This document shows positions 26,665-36,270 of a stretch of 64,000 nucleotides of DNA, in pieces. Every line of letters begins with the position of its first letter. Position 1 is the first letter of the stretch. Origin of the DNA: Candidatus Bathyarchaeota archaeon (GTDB taxonomy: Archaea > Thermoproteota > Bathyarchaeia > Bathyarchaeales > Bathycorpusculaceae). Both the position numbers and the translations under genes were made by a program. The notes under the pieces were generated by a model. The model did not search any database, was not told the origin of the DNA, and worked only from the letters and a program-made list of their open reading frames with translations. The DNA lies in NCBI GenBank assembly GCA_022865885.1, contig JALHSQ010000095.1:1-64000 (forward strand), in the 5' to 3' direction.

Positions 26665-27810
26665 TTGTCCGAGAAAACCCGCAGAGTTCAGCTTCATGAA
26701 ATCCACAAACAAACAGCAAAATTGACAAGCTTCGCAGGTTACGAAATGCCCCTTTACTATAAGGGAATACTCCAGGAACACTTAGTTGTCCGAAATAGCG
26801 CCGGCCTTTTCGACATCTCTCACATGGGACGAATAATAGTGGAAGGCACCGATTCAGAACCCTTCCTAAACCACGTAGTTACCAACGATGTTTCCAGACT
26901 CTTGCCGAATAATGCACAGTACTCCGTCATGTGCAAGGAAAACGGCGGCATCATAGACGATTTTGTCATATATCGGTTGGACGTAACTAGATTCTTGGTG
27001 GTCTTTAATGCGAGTAACCGCGAAAAAGATCACACTTGGTTAGTCAGAAATGCTAAAGGCTTCAACGTAAGAATTGAAGACGTCTCTGATAACGTGGCTA
27101 TGCTTGCAGTCCAAGGACCAAATGCTGCAAGAATTCTTCAGGAACTCTCTACAGAAGACTTGAGTAAGATCGAGCGATTCAAGTGTGACAAAACAAGACT
27201 AGCCGGCGTTGAATCTTTTCTCGCCAGGACTGGCTACACAGGTGAGGACGGATTCGAGATTTTCGTCTGGGATGCTACATTGGCAAAACCGGACAACGCC
27301 CTAAAAGTGTGGAAAACCACCCTCGAGTCTGCAAAGTCCTTCGAGATAGAACCCTGCGGTCTAGGTGCCAGGGACACATTAAGACTTGAGGCGGGTCTAT
27401 GCTTATACGGAAATGACATAAACGAAAACATAAACCCCTTGGAAGCTGGTTTGGGTTTTGTAGTCAAACTCCAGAAAACCAGTTTCATAGGAAAAGAAGC
27501 ATTGCAGAATCAGAAGAATGAGGGGCTTAAACGAAAGCGGGTTGGAATAATCCTGACGGAGCAAGGTGTTCCACGACCAGGCTTTGAAATACTCAACGAT
27601 AAGGACGAAACAATAGGTCACTTGACAAGCGGAACATTCTCGCCACTACTCAAACGCGGCATAGGAATGGGCTACACGGAGCCATCGAAAGCTCAAGAAG
27701 GAAACATCGTAAAGATAAGAATACGCGAAAAGCAGATGAGAGCGAAGATCGCTGCATTTCCCTTGTACGATGCCGAAAAATACGGTTACAAACGAAAAAC
27801 TGCTATGTAG
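26665..27810 (+). CDS. gcvT: Aminomethyltransferase (glycine cleavage T protein)
   Basis: A 381-residue GcvT-family protein from TTG. Hallmarks are FAGYEMPLYYKG, LFDISHMGRI, LAVQGPNA, RTGYTGEDGFEI and LEAGLCLYGNDI, with the C-terminal barrel to the end. It transfers the methylene unit from the aminomethyl group on lipoyl-H protein to a tetrahydropterin and releases ammonia. P, H and L protein genes are not in the window. A role with the formimino-transfer step (ftcD) in one-carbon supply is possible but inferred. Confidence 0.92.
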   Translation: MSEKTRRVQLHEIHKQTAKLTSFAGYEMPLYYKGILQEHLVVRNSAGLFDISHMGRIIVEGTDSEPFLNHVVTNDVSRLLPNNAQYSVMCKENGGIIDDFVIYRLDVTRFLVVFNASNREKDHTWLVRNAKGFNVRIEDVSDNVAMLAVQGPNAARILQELSTEDLSKIERFKCDKTRLAGVESFLARTGYTGEDGFEIFVWDATLAKPDNALKVWKTTLESAKSFEIEPCGLGARDTLRLEAGLCLYGNDINENINPLEAGLGFVVKLQKTSFIGKEALQNQKNEGLKRKRVGIILTEQGVPRPGFEILNDKDETIGHLTSGTFSPLLKRGIGMGYTEPSKAQEGNIVKIRIREKQMRAKIAAFPLYDAEKYGYKRKTAM

Positions 27811-27944
27811 AAAGATATGTGCCCTTCGCTATTGTCTCTCCAATTTGAAAGATACGTGCAAGTAGCTTTAACCACGTGGTCCTTTCACTCACCGCAAGGA
27901 TAATAAAACACCTCAATAATCTCAGTAGGAGAGATGAATCTTCA

Positions 27945-30179
27945 ATGAAGCTGCCAAGCATATCGAGAGAGCGTGTCAAGGATGACTTGAAGAGCCTTGG
28001 GAAACTGCGTTTGAAAGTAAATCACAACTCGTTACTCACTTTCTCGGTTCTGACCCTTGTTCTTTTCGTGGCTTTTGTAATACGAATATTCCCTATCCGA
28101 TGGGAAATAGGGTTAGGTTCATTGCATCTTTCTGAATTCGATCCATACTATCAGTACAGCTTGACGAAATACATGGTGGAGCATGGATTGTTTTCGCCTT
28201 ACTGGCCTACACAATGGGTTGACTACCAAAGATGGTATCCTGGCGGGATAAACATGGGTGAATCTTTGTCATCATTGCCCATGACTACAGCGGTGGTCTA
28301 TTCCCTGATCTCAGCTTTAGGAGTCAATATTGACCTGATGAGTTTTTGTTCGCTTGTGCCCGTCTTTTTCGGCACATTAGCCGTTTTGGTTCTCTATTAT
28401 CTTGGGAAGGATATTGGGGGGAGGTCTGTCGGAATGCTTGCTGCCCTCTTCTTGGCCCTAAGTCCGTCTGTTATTCAAAGAACTGGTCTTGGCTTCTTTG
28501 ACACTGAGACAATAGGCTTGTTCTCTCTACTGTTGTTCAGTCTCCTATTCCTGAGGGCAATTGAGCAAGAGAGGTCAATTGGTTCCGCAATTAAGTATTC
28601 ACTTGGCTCTGCAGCCACCTTAGCATACTTCATAATGGGGTGGGGTGCAGCGTACTATATAGTAGGATTGGCCGTTCTTTTTGTCTTTGTACTGATACTG
28701 ATAAGACGATACTCACGGCGTCTGCTCTTAACATACAGTATTACATTCGGTTTAGGGCTATTGATGATAATCATAAATCCCTATTTGTCTACTGGATACC
28801 TGACAAGTTACGCTGTCTTGCCGGTCGCAGGGGTCTTCGTTATACTCTGCTTGAGTGAGTTGGTAACCAACTTGGCTTCGGCGAGAGCTAAAGTCTTGTT
28901 TTTTGGGGTAGTGCTGGCTGCGTTGGTTGGCAGCTTCGTTTCGCTTTGGGCTTTGGGTTATATGTCAAGCATAGCTGGAAAGTTCTTGACGGTGATAGAT
29001 CCCTTCTTGCGGGAGGCCAATCCCTTGGTGGAATCTGTTGCTGAGCATAAATTATCCGCATGGGGGTCGATCTACTACGACTTCGGAATTATTATACTCT
29101 TTTTCGTTGTGGGTTTGTTTTTCGTTTCGAGGAATCTCAACAACAAGAATCTATTTCTATTGCTTTTCGGTTTGACTACAGTCTATTTCGCTTCTTCCAT
29201 GGTGCGGCTGGAGGTAATCTTGGCTCCTGCATTTGGTGTTCTCGCTGCACTTGGAATCGTGGGAATACTGCGTCCGTTTGTGACTCTCTTAAAAGAGCCA
29301 CCCAGACTAACCGTTAAGAAGAAGTTCGGACTTGAACATGTTGGAAAGGAGTTCAGCGGAACTGCTGTTTTCCTGATATTCTTACTTCTGATGACAAATC
29401 TTGCTTTCGCACCACAGTCTGGAGGAGTTCCCAAAGTCTACAGGCAATCCTATACCCCGGTAACGATCACTGCGGGCAGCCTCCCCATAGCGCCCAACGA
29501 GCCAGTTCGAGAGTGGTTAGACATGTTGGAGTGGACTAGGAGCAATTTGGGATCCAAAGCGGTTGTTTGCAGCTGGTGGGACTATGGATATTGGCTGACG
29601 ATGCTGGGCAACGTTACCTCTCTTGCAGATAACGCGACAATAAATGCCACTCAAATCGAGAACATAGGCTTCATTTTCATGGCCAATGAGTCACAAGCTT
29701 TGAAGATGCTGAAGTCATATGACGCGAAATACATCCTCGTGTTCACGGTTCTTGGCCTCGGGACTTCTTCTACTACTGGAGAGAACTATGCAGCGTGGGC
29801 TGGTTACGGCGACGAAGGTAAATGGTCGTGGATGGCAAGGATCTCAGGTGGGGAAGAGCAACGATTCATGGATACAGGCTGGATGGATACGGAATCATCA
29901 TGGGTCAATGAGACTAAGTTTGGCAACTATTCCAACAACCAATGGGTATGGAACGATTTTGGGGTAAATTCCACAGTATATAAGCTGATGAGCTGGGGGA
30001 AGAATCGATGGTGCAATACGAACGGCATTACTGATGCAAATGCAGCCAACGTCACTCAGCCGACGTATTTTGAGGAGGCGTACTTTGCTGGTCTTAGTCT
30101 GAGTGCTTCAGATGCCTCAAGTAAGTATGGCGGACTGATTCCACTGGTTTGTCTTTACAAGATCAACTACCCTGATTGA
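27945..30179 (+). CDS. aglB: Archaeal oligosaccharyltransferase, STT3/AglB family
   Basis: A 744-residue protein from ATG 27945; the frame is open to GTG 27876, giving 767 residues. The N-terminal two-thirds form about a dozen membrane helices, with acidic catalytic motifs SEFDPYYQY and GFFDTET in external loops. The soluble C-terminal domain carries the sequon-binding WWDYG at about 544-548. It transfers the lipid-linked glycan to asparagine in N-x-S/T on surface and secreted proteins. The PNPT-type gene follows with a one-base overlap, making a glycosylation operon. Confidence 0.94.
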   Translation: MKLPSISRERVKDDLKSLGKLRLKVNHNSLLTFSVLTLVLFVAFVIRIFPIRWEIGLGSLHLSEFDPYYQYSLTKYMVEHGLFSPYWPTQWVDYQRWYPGGINMGESLSSLPMTTAVVYSLISALGVNIDLMSFCSLVPVFFGTLAVLVLYYLGKDIGGRSVGMLAALFLALSPSVIQRTGLGFFDTETIGLFSLLLFSLLFLRAIEQERSIGSAIKYSLGSAATLAYFIMGWGAAYYIVGLAVLFVFVLILIRRYSRRLLLTYSITFGLGLLMIIINPYLSTGYLTSYAVLPVAGVFVILCLSELVTNLASARAKVLFFGVVLAALVGSFVSLWALGYMSSIAGKFLTVIDPFLREANPLVESVAEHKLSAWGSIYYDFGIIILFFVVGLFFVSRNLNNKNLFLLLFGLTTVYFASSMVRLEVILAPAFGVLAALGIVGILRPFVTLLKEPPRLTVKKKFGLEHVGKEFSGTAVFLIFLLLMTNLAFAPQSGGVPKVYRQSYTPVTITAGSLPIAPNEPVREWLDMLEWTRSNLGSKAVVCSWWDYGYWLTMLGNVTSLADNATINATQIENIGFIFMANESQALKMLKSYDAKYILVFTVLGLGTSSTTGENYAAWAGYGDEGKWSWMARISGGEEQRFMDTGWMDTESSWVNETKFGNYSNNQWVWNDFGVNSTVYKLMSWGKNRWCNTNGITDANAANVTQPTYFEEAYFAGLSLSASDASSKYGGLIPLVCLYKINYPD

Positions 30180-31063
30180 TGAAGGACGACAGCTTGTTTC
30201 CGAAAGCTCCTGACCAACATAAGCCAAATAAGCCCCTCATTCCAAACGGTTTAGGCGTCTTCTACGTCTTGATCAGCACAACCTATCTTTTTCTCGTTTA
30301 CTTCTTTGACATAGTCAAAGTGTCAAATGGTGTGTCCACACCTCTAACATTGGCAGTCTGCATTCTGTTTGGAGGTTTCATGGGTTTATTGGATGATTGG
30401 ATTGACGTCAAATGGCGATACAAGGCTTTTCTTCCTCTGATCGCTGCTATCCCGCTCATTTCACTGGCTTTCAAGCTTGGATTGCGAACAACTGTATCAA
30501 TCCCCCTCTTAGGCACATTGGACTTCGGCGTGTACTACTATTTCCTGATAATTCCACTGCTCGTGACAATAATCACTAATACTGTGAATCAGCTCGGCGG
30601 CCTGAATGGTCTGGAGACGATTTGCCCAGCAATAGTTATCATCGGGTTTATGTATGCTTCAGGACCGCAAGCGGTCCTTCTTTATGGGCCATTAGCGGTG
30701 TGGCTTGTGTTGGCTTATTTGAATTTCAGAGGAAAAATCTTTGTAGGTAACACTGGTTCCTTCGCAATAGGAATGACACTGGCTGCATATGCGATCATTT
30801 CAGATCTGAAACTCGATCTAGCAGTCTCGATTTTACCATATGTATTGAACTCTTCGCTCATTCTCTTGACCTTCTTTCTCTTCAGAAAAAAAGCCAGTGT
30901 TCTCTTTGATGGAAAGAAGCTTTCTTCTGACCACGTAAGAAGTTTGGTGACCCTCATAACGTACCATCGCCATTTGACAGAGAAGCAGGTTGTTACGGCA
31001 CTATCACTTCTATTTGCAGCTTCAACCTTCGTTGCCTTATTTATTCGGTGGATAGCCACTTAG
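30179..31063 (+). CDS. Polyprenyl-phosphate GlcNAc-1-phosphate-transferase family (ALG7/AglH/MraY-like)
   Basis: A polytopic membrane enzyme of about 294 residues; ATG 30179 overlaps the stop codon of aglB. Family signatures are GLLDDWIDVKWRYKA (metal-binding DD), NTVNQLGGLNGLE and FVGNTGSFAIGM. It would load the first sugar phosphate onto dolichyl phosphate for the glycan that AglB transfers. Unlike most members it starts directly with the HKPNKPLIPNGLG loop and lacks the usual first membrane helix, so it is some 40-50 residues short at the N-terminus. The sugar donor cannot be told. Confidence 0.87.
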   Translation: MKDDSLFPKAPDQHKPNKPLIPNGLGVFYVLISTTYLFLVYFFDIVKVSNGVSTPLTLAVCILFGGFMGLLDDWIDVKWRYKAFLPLIAAIPLISLAFKLGLRTTVSIPLLGTLDFGVYYYFLIIPLLVTIITNTVNQLGGLNGLETICPAIVIIGFMYASGPQAVLLYGPLAVWLVLAYLNFRGKIFVGNTGSFAIGMTLAAYAIISDLKLDLAVSILPYVLNSSLILLTFFLFRKKASVLFDGKKLSSDHVRSLVTLITYHRHLTEKQVVTALSLLFAASTFVALFIRWIAT

Positions 31064-31222
31064 GATTTCGTTAAGGAACCCTGAAGTCAGTTAGGTGCCC
31101 AAGCCTGCTAGGACTGATCTGGTTTGCCGCCGCCGCGATGACAAGCCCGGAAATGGAGGTTTGGATAAAGGAATCTGGTTAAATGGCCTTTTGCAGCTTC
31201 AAATACCCGACAGATCCAGCGA

Positions 31223-31918
31223 TTGAAGCTACGATTGTTCAAGAACGGTTACCACGCAATACTTAATATTCTAGGATTGCTTTTTCTATGCTATCTGGCG
31301 GGTGAGTGGGCCTCCACCCGTTCCGCCACGACAAACCCCGGCGTAGGAGGTGAAAGAGTTAAGATTGAGAGTAGAAGTCTAACACTGACGGCGGTATTTG
31401 CCGCCTTGTATGTTGTGTTGAATGTTCTTCAAATGGTTTCAGTCGGCAATCCAACTGTCTATGGACCAATTCAATTGCGAGTAGCAGATTGCCTAATTGC
31501 TTTGGTTGCCCTGTTTGGCTGGCCTGCTGTTGGTGGAGTTACTCTGGGCTGTTTTATCGTCAACGCCTACTATTTCCTTGGGGTTCAGGACGTTATCTTT
31601 GGGCCGATCGCTAATCTGATTGCAGCATGCATAATTCTGCTGCTTCATAGACATCGATTCATCGGTTGCATTGCAGGAGCCTTGCCCATAGGACTCATGG
31701 TCGGGGCTTATCTCTCAATATTCTTTCCGTTTCTCACACCACCCGAAGTTCTCAGCGTTTTGCCAGCAATTGCAGCCATGATTGTCAGCTTAACAATAAG
31801 CAGTTTGATTGCAATCGCAGGAATCGGCTATCTATTGCTCACGGTCATAAGCAGACCAAGCATCCTCGGACCGCTAGAGTCGAGAGGGCTGAAAACTACT
31901 TTAAAACGTAAGGGCTGA
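31223..31918 (+). CDS. QueT-like membrane transporter (ECF substrate-binding component)
   Basis: The conserved part (residues about 50-220) has the QueT/DUF988 pattern: SLTLTAVFAALYVVLNVLQM, PIQLRVADCLIAL, GCFIVNAYYFLGVQDVIFGP and several membrane helices. Such proteins import queuosine precursors as S-components of ECF transporters. The start is unclear: TTG at 31223 includes about 47 residues encoded by a GC-rich, strongly foldable stretch, while a GGAGG at 31346-31350 points to a start near 31364, where only ATT is available in frame. It converges with polB, whose stop follows at once. No ECF ATPase gene is adjacent. Confidence 0.72.
   Translation: MKLRLFKNGYHAILNILGLLFLCYLAGEWASTRSATTNPGVGGERVKIESRSLTLTAVFAALYVVLNVLQMVSVGNPTVYGPIQLRVADCLIALVALFGWPAVGGVTLGCFIVNAYYFLGVQDVIFGPIANLIAACIILLLHRHRFIGCIAGALPIGLMVGAYLSIFFPFLTPPEVLSVLPAIAAMIVSLTISSLIAIAGIGYLLLTVISRPSILGPLESRGLKTTLKRKG
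31297..31353 (+). promoter_or_regulatory. Structured RNA leader with possible Shine-Dalgarno sequestration
   Basis: The stretch folds as nested stems: ggcgg (31297-31301) with ccgcc (31323-31327), and inside it gtgg (31306-31309) with ccac (31314-31317). The segment cctcc at 31311-31315 is complementary to the ggagg at 31346-31350, allowing a second fold that hides the ribosome site. Two exclusive pairings ahead of a vitamin-type transporter fit a riboswitch-like control. No known riboswitch class was recognised. If translation begins at 31223 this lies inside the coding region. Confidence 0.35.
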
Positions 31919-34600
31919 CTACATGAAGCGTTCAAGCTTTGTCAGTCCTATTATCTCTTCAAAGTCTAAACCTAATGCGTCCAAGACTTGGTCAAATGTT
32001 GAATGTAGGTAATCTACATACTTGTCAACGTCAATCTCATTTTTTGTCGCCAGATTCACTGGTTTCACGTGTGGTTCCTTTGTGATTTTTACAAAGCTTA
32101 TCAGGTCGCCAGCTTTTAGTTCAGTGCCATTATCTTTCAGCATTCTTGCGGCTCTCACATGTTGCGGAGTAGTTTTCTTGTAACTGTCCAAACCATCGCC
32201 CAGAGTCACATTGAATGCAAGTTCACTCATGTTTTCCCATTCTCGTCTTTTCAATTTCATGTAACAATCGCGGACGATCTCATTAATGTCCTTCTTCGCG
32301 CCTTGAAAATCTGTGGGAGTCTTCACCGCTGCTAAACGCTGCTTCATTTTTCCGAAAGCGTTCTTGATGAAGGGTGGAATATGTCGTTTCTTTCCCGTCA
32401 ACCCTTTTACGTCAACTGTTCCGTCCTCTAAGACTCCAAGATAGTTCTTTTTCCGTGAACTGAAGGCTGCGAACCTGTAAACCTTGTCAACATCCAAGCT
32501 CATCTTCAATTCATTCTCGGTCCAATGGGCTAGTTCCTCGATTTGCTGTTTTGAGGGATTCTTCAGAAAAAGACTATCCGTGTCTCCATAGAGCACTTGA
32601 ATGTTGAACTGTTTAGCTTTGCCAAGTATCTGAGTTATATAGTGACGCCCAATAGCAGCCGTTGCCTCCGCTACAGGAGGGCAATAGAGGTCAAAACTGT
32701 CGGCCCCAAATACTCCGTAACTAGCGTTCAAGATAACTTTGAGTGCTCCCTGCGTAATGTTATACCAGCTTCGCAAATCATCAGACAATGTCTTGTCTCT
32801 CGATTTCGGTTTGTACCATTGCACTCGTAAGTCTCTAAGTGAGCCGACTAGGAGGCTTTCCAAGGCTCGTTTTTTCGTGCACACCCAATGCGGTGTATCT
32901 GGGATCAAATTGGTGCGACATTCTGGATGCGAGCACAGGATGGACTCATAACCTAGATTCCAGACCTTCATTATTGATGGATACAGACTTGGGAAATCCA
33001 TGACTGCAACGTTGAAATGCACGCCTGGTGTTGGGTCGACAACTATAGCGCCTTTGTACTTCTTACCCTTAATTATCGCTTTGGTGGCTGTCTTGCCTTT
33101 TACTGCAAGAATATCTTGTGTATTGGGTATCAGCATATTCCGTCTTCTGTGTTCACGGTGCAGAAAGTTTCTTATCCAACGCGAAACGCCTTGGCGACTG
33201 ACGTCATCCATAGGCATGCTGCTAATTCTGGCCAAGACCAGAATGAGTTTCATAACAAGTTCATCTTCGAAATCTGTGAGTCTAAAAGTTATCTCTGCGT
33301 CTCTGAAGCAGTATCTGGCGAGTTCTGTGTAAGTTAGCTCACCAAACGGTTTGCCAAGCTTCAATTTTTCGGTTTGAATGAGGGCCTTGCCGACATCATT
33401 AAGCGTGACATCCCTGTAACGGTTGTTGAACGCATAGATTTGGATTGACCGGTTGAAGAAGAACTTGTACAGGTCAACATGTACACCGTAGCTTAATAGG
33501 CAAGTCCGTTTTCCAACTTCTATCGGGATCTCACTTCGCTTGAACCCAAGGTTTAGTGCTCTATGAGCCAGATAACGCAGGTCGAAGTCGTCACCGTTGA
33601 ACGTCAAGACAAAGGGATAATCCCACAAGGCCTCGAAAATGACTCTTATGAGTTTATCTTCAGCGTCAAAATACTCAACGTTTACGTCAGGTGGTAGGCG
33701 CTCTGCACCCTCACGCACGCCTTCTCGTCTCAAGAGCAGAACCCTATTTTGTCCATCTGAACTGCAGAGTGAAACACAGATTACTTGGTAAGCGGCTTCT
33801 TGCGGGTCAGGAACCCTCGTTGCGACGGGTGCGACAACTTCTATGTCTAAAGCTACGCGACGAAACTTCGGAGCAGGATACTCCAGAAGTCTGGCCCATT
33901 CGTCAATAAACTCCAGTTCTTCGGCTGTCGCATTCTTGTAGATTTCCCGGATCTGACCTTTTATCGTCTTTTCCTTTTCTTCCAAGTTCTCTGGAACAAG
34001 ATTACCCTTCCTGACTCGGTAGATCATGCCGGGCAAAAGGTTTCTGTCGTAGATGTATGATTCATAGTACTTTATTTTGGATTCCCAGACTTTGATTTTC
34101 TCCTGTTCTATCGGTGTATCTGAGACCTTGGGGAAGTCTTCAGGGATTATGTCCCTTATGCATCCTGACGGGCGCCCACCGATGGCTAGCGGATCCGTGG
34201 TGAGGATTTTCGTCACTCTTACGTTTTTGTTTGAGAGTGCATCGAATTTCTCCACAATTTCAAAGCGGTCAAAACCTTCGTGCTGAACCACGCGATTGAT
34301 TCTTTCAAGCTCATAGGGTGAGAGGTTCGTCAAGCAATATGGCTGGTGTCCCGTATTGTCATACCAGAAGTAGATGCGGCAGGACTCTGGTTCATAGAGT
34401 TTGATCACTGCTTTTCTGGCTCGGCCATTATAGGTGGCTGAAACAAAATAGGAGGCCGGCAGATTCTCAGGTGCTACTAGGGGAAAAGCATGTCTCGTGT
34501 TTTCTTTTGTTCTTGTTCTCATTTGAGCTGAAGCTGACGCTTTTTCGTTTGTGAATCCATCGTCTACCTTCGAGTACTCCTCTAGATGCCTTTGCGCCAT
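31919..34600 (-). CDS. polB: DNA polymerase family B
   Basis: An 893-residue replicative-type polymerase. The 3'-5' exonuclease site is intact: D252 and E254 in LDIEV, FNGDDFD at 335-340, and Y430-x3-D434. Polymerase motifs are DFPSLYPS at 535-542, KVILNASYG at 621-629 and YGDTDS at 671-676. An N-terminal extension of about 45 polar residues precedes the conserved fold. Most residues expected for activity are present. It resembles crenarchaeal-type PolB in layout, and is distinct from the polymerase relic at 286. Confidence 0.94.
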   Translation of the reverse strand: MAQRHLEEYSKVDDGFTNEKASASAQMRTRTKENTRHAFPLVAPENLPASYFVSATYNGRARKAVIKLYEPESCRIYFWYDNTGHQPYCLTNLSPYELERINRVVQHEGFDRFEIVEKFDALSNKNVRVTKILTTDPLAIGGRPSGCIRDIIPEDFPKVSDTPIEQEKIKVWESKIKYYESYIYDRNLLPGMIYRVRKGNLVPENLEEKEKTIKGQIREIYKNATAEELEFIDEWARLLEYPAPKFRRVALDIEVVAPVATRVPDPQEAAYQVICVSLCSSDGQNRVLLLRREGVREGAERLPPDVNVEYFDAEDKLIRVIFEALWDYPFVLTFNGDDFDLRYLAHRALNLGFKRSEIPIEVGKRTCLLSYGVHVDLYKFFFNRSIQIYAFNNRYRDVTLNDVGKALIQTEKLKLGKPFGELTYTELARYCFRDAEITFRLTDFEDELVMKLILVLARISSMPMDDVSRQGVSRWIRNFLHREHRRRNMLIPNTQDILAVKGKTATKAIIKGKKYKGAIVVDPTPGVHFNVAVMDFPSLYPSIMKVWNLGYESILCSHPECRTNLIPDTPHWVCTKKRALESLLVGSLRDLRVQWYKPKSRDKTLSDDLRSWYNITQGALKVILNASYGVFGADSFDLYCPPVAEATAAIGRHYITQILGKAKQFNIQVLYGDTDSLFLKNPSKQQIEELAHWTENELKMSLDVDKVYRFAAFSSRKKNYLGVLEDGTVDVKGLTGKKRHIPPFIKNAFGKMKQRLAAVKTPTDFQGAKKDINEIVRDCYMKLKRREWENMSELAFNVTLGDGLDSYKKTTPQHVRAARMLKDNGTELKAGDLISFVKITKEPHVKPVNLATKNEIDVDKYVDYLHSTFDQVLDALGLDFEEIIGLTKLERFM

Positions 34601-34904
34601 CTCGGTTCTTGACCTAGTTAGCCTTATGAACTGCTGGGTTAAAATCTCTTGCTGAGATGCCTAGGCTCAGGTTTTCTCTGCTGGGATCCGTTCATAACAG
34701 TGCTATATGTGAAATATCCAATACCAGAGCGGCGATTTTTCGCCGCGAATAACGCTTGAATTGCTTTGATAATCACACGAAAGATTGTACATTTGTGCTT
34801 TTCATTCATCCACACACTGTACAATAGATTCTTCAAGTCACAAATCAAAAGAAGTGTCTTCAGTCTTATCTACATCCTCGCCATAGTTTAGTGTGTGAAA
34901 AAGC
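34601..34904. other. Divergent promoter region with a perfect 7-bp hairpin
   Basis: No gene is recognised between polB (leftward) and the methyltransferase gene (rightward). A perfect hairpin at 34729-34746 (gcggcga, four T, tcgccgc) stands near the middle; since both genes run away from it, it is not their terminator. It may be an operator or part of a small RNA. Confidence 0.5.
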
Positions 34905-36254
34905 TTGCTTAAAGATGCTTGGATGCTTGCCATCGAAACTCTGAGCTGGATGGAAATGCAGAAGCTAAGCGAAAGATCGGCCATCGCCAAAACAGTTAGA
35001 CAACTAGATGTGAGCGATTCTGACGCTGTGCGCCTTGCCTATAGACTAGTGTGTGAAACGGTTAGACGACGTAACTATATAGACCGATATATCAACAAAG
35101 TTGCTAAGCCTCGGACTGTTGGCGAATATGAGTTGGGCATCCAAGCTTTCCTGCGACTTTACGTTTATCAGACAAGAATTGCTAGAAAGTGGTCTAGGCC
35201 TAATGTTGAGGAAGCTGAAACTATAGTCAAATTGGTTCGGTCCATTTTGGGTTGGAGAACTACCAAGGAAGTCGAGTCCATTCTAGGAGAACTGCTGACA
35301 CAAGAACCTGACATAGTCCTTGAGGGGGCAACTGATGAAGAAAAAGTCGGGTTGTCAACATTTCACCCAGTATGGTTCGTGAAATACTGTTTCAACCTCT
35401 TCGGAAGGAGCAATGCCGTAATCATGCTTGAAGCAGACAACCAGACTCTGCCAACTTACATAAGATTGAATACGCTCAGAGCCAGTGAAGACGTGATTCT
35501 GGAGAAACTTGCAGCAGAAGGCATCCAGATCAAGAAGGTTGAGCATTTACGATTTGCCTATGAAATCAAGAATACAAGAGCGCCACTAACAGGAACAACA
35601 AGTTTCCAAGAAGGCTTGTTTTACATTCAAGACAAGGCAAGCTGTTTTGCAGCAGAGGTCGCCAATCCCCAACCAGGCATGACGCTTCTGGAAGTCTGTG
35701 CCGCTCCAGGAGCCAAGACGACGTACTTGGCTCAACTAATGCAGAATCGAGGGGCAATCTATTCTATAGACTATTCAAAACGAAGAATGGGCATTTGGAA
35801 GAGAGAAGTCGGCCAAATGGGCGTCAAAATTGCTGAACCAGTTATTGCGGACGCGTGCGAGTTGTCACCCTTGACGAAAGAGGCAGACGTTGTCGTGCTC
35901 GATCCACCTTGCACAGGTAGTGGAAACTTCGTGAGATCGCCTTCATCCAAATGGAGGCTTACAAGTCGTTCCATTGACAAAATGGCAGAGATTCAATGGA
36001 GAATGTTGGAAAAAAGTGCGGAGAACGTGAAACCGGGTGGTACTTTGGTCTACTCTACGTGTAGCATAACCCTTGAGGAAAATGAGATGCTTGTAGAGAA
36101 ATTCTTGAAAAGAAACTGTGATTTCTTACTGGCTGAGGCAACTCCCAAGATTGGTTTGCCAGGGTTAAGAGGTCTCGATATGTGTCAGAGACTTTTTCCT
36201 CATATTCACATGTGTAATGGCTTTTTCATTGCCAAGCTCATCAAGAATCTTTAA
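34905..36254 (+). CDS. RNA cytosine-C5 methyltransferase, RsmB/NSUN family
   Basis: A 449-residue protein from TTG. The N-terminal 140 residues look like the NusB-like helical domain of RsmB; the C-terminal part is an AdoMet methyltransferase with LLEVCAAPGAKTTYLAQ, the catalytic cysteine in DPPCTGSG and the second cysteine in VYSTCSI. It methylates cytosine in rRNA or tRNA. The NusB-type N-terminus is typical of bacterial RsmB, and is not present in archaeal Trm4, so the target may be rRNA. Converges on the agmatinase gene. Confidence 0.88.
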   Translation: MLKDAWMLAIETLSWMEMQKLSERSAIAKTVRQLDVSDSDAVRLAYRLVCETVRRRNYIDRYINKVAKPRTVGEYELGIQAFLRLYVYQTRIARKWSRPNVEEAETIVKLVRSILGWRTTKEVESILGELLTQEPDIVLEGATDEEKVGLSTFHPVWFVKYCFNLFGRSNAVIMLEADNQTLPTYIRLNTLRASEDVILEKLAAEGIQIKKVEHLRFAYEIKNTRAPLTGTTSFQEGLFYIQDKASCFAAEVANPQPGMTLLEVCAAPGAKTTYLAQLMQNRGAIYSIDYSKRRMGIWKREVGQMGVKIAEPVIADACELSPLTKEADVVVLDPPCTGSGNFVRSPSSKWRLTSRSIDKMAEIQWRMLEKSAENVKPGGTLVYSTCSITLEENEMLVEKFLKRNCDFLLAEATPKIGLPGLRGLDMCQRLFPHIHMCNGFFIAKLIKNL

Positions 36255-36270
36255 CGCCAATTCCCTAACT

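Noticed and set aside
31090-31160. TPP riboswitch upstream of the QueT-like gene (ctgatctgg present)
   Set aside because: The ctgaga bulge and the ccagcg partner strand are absent, so the match is limited to one short word.
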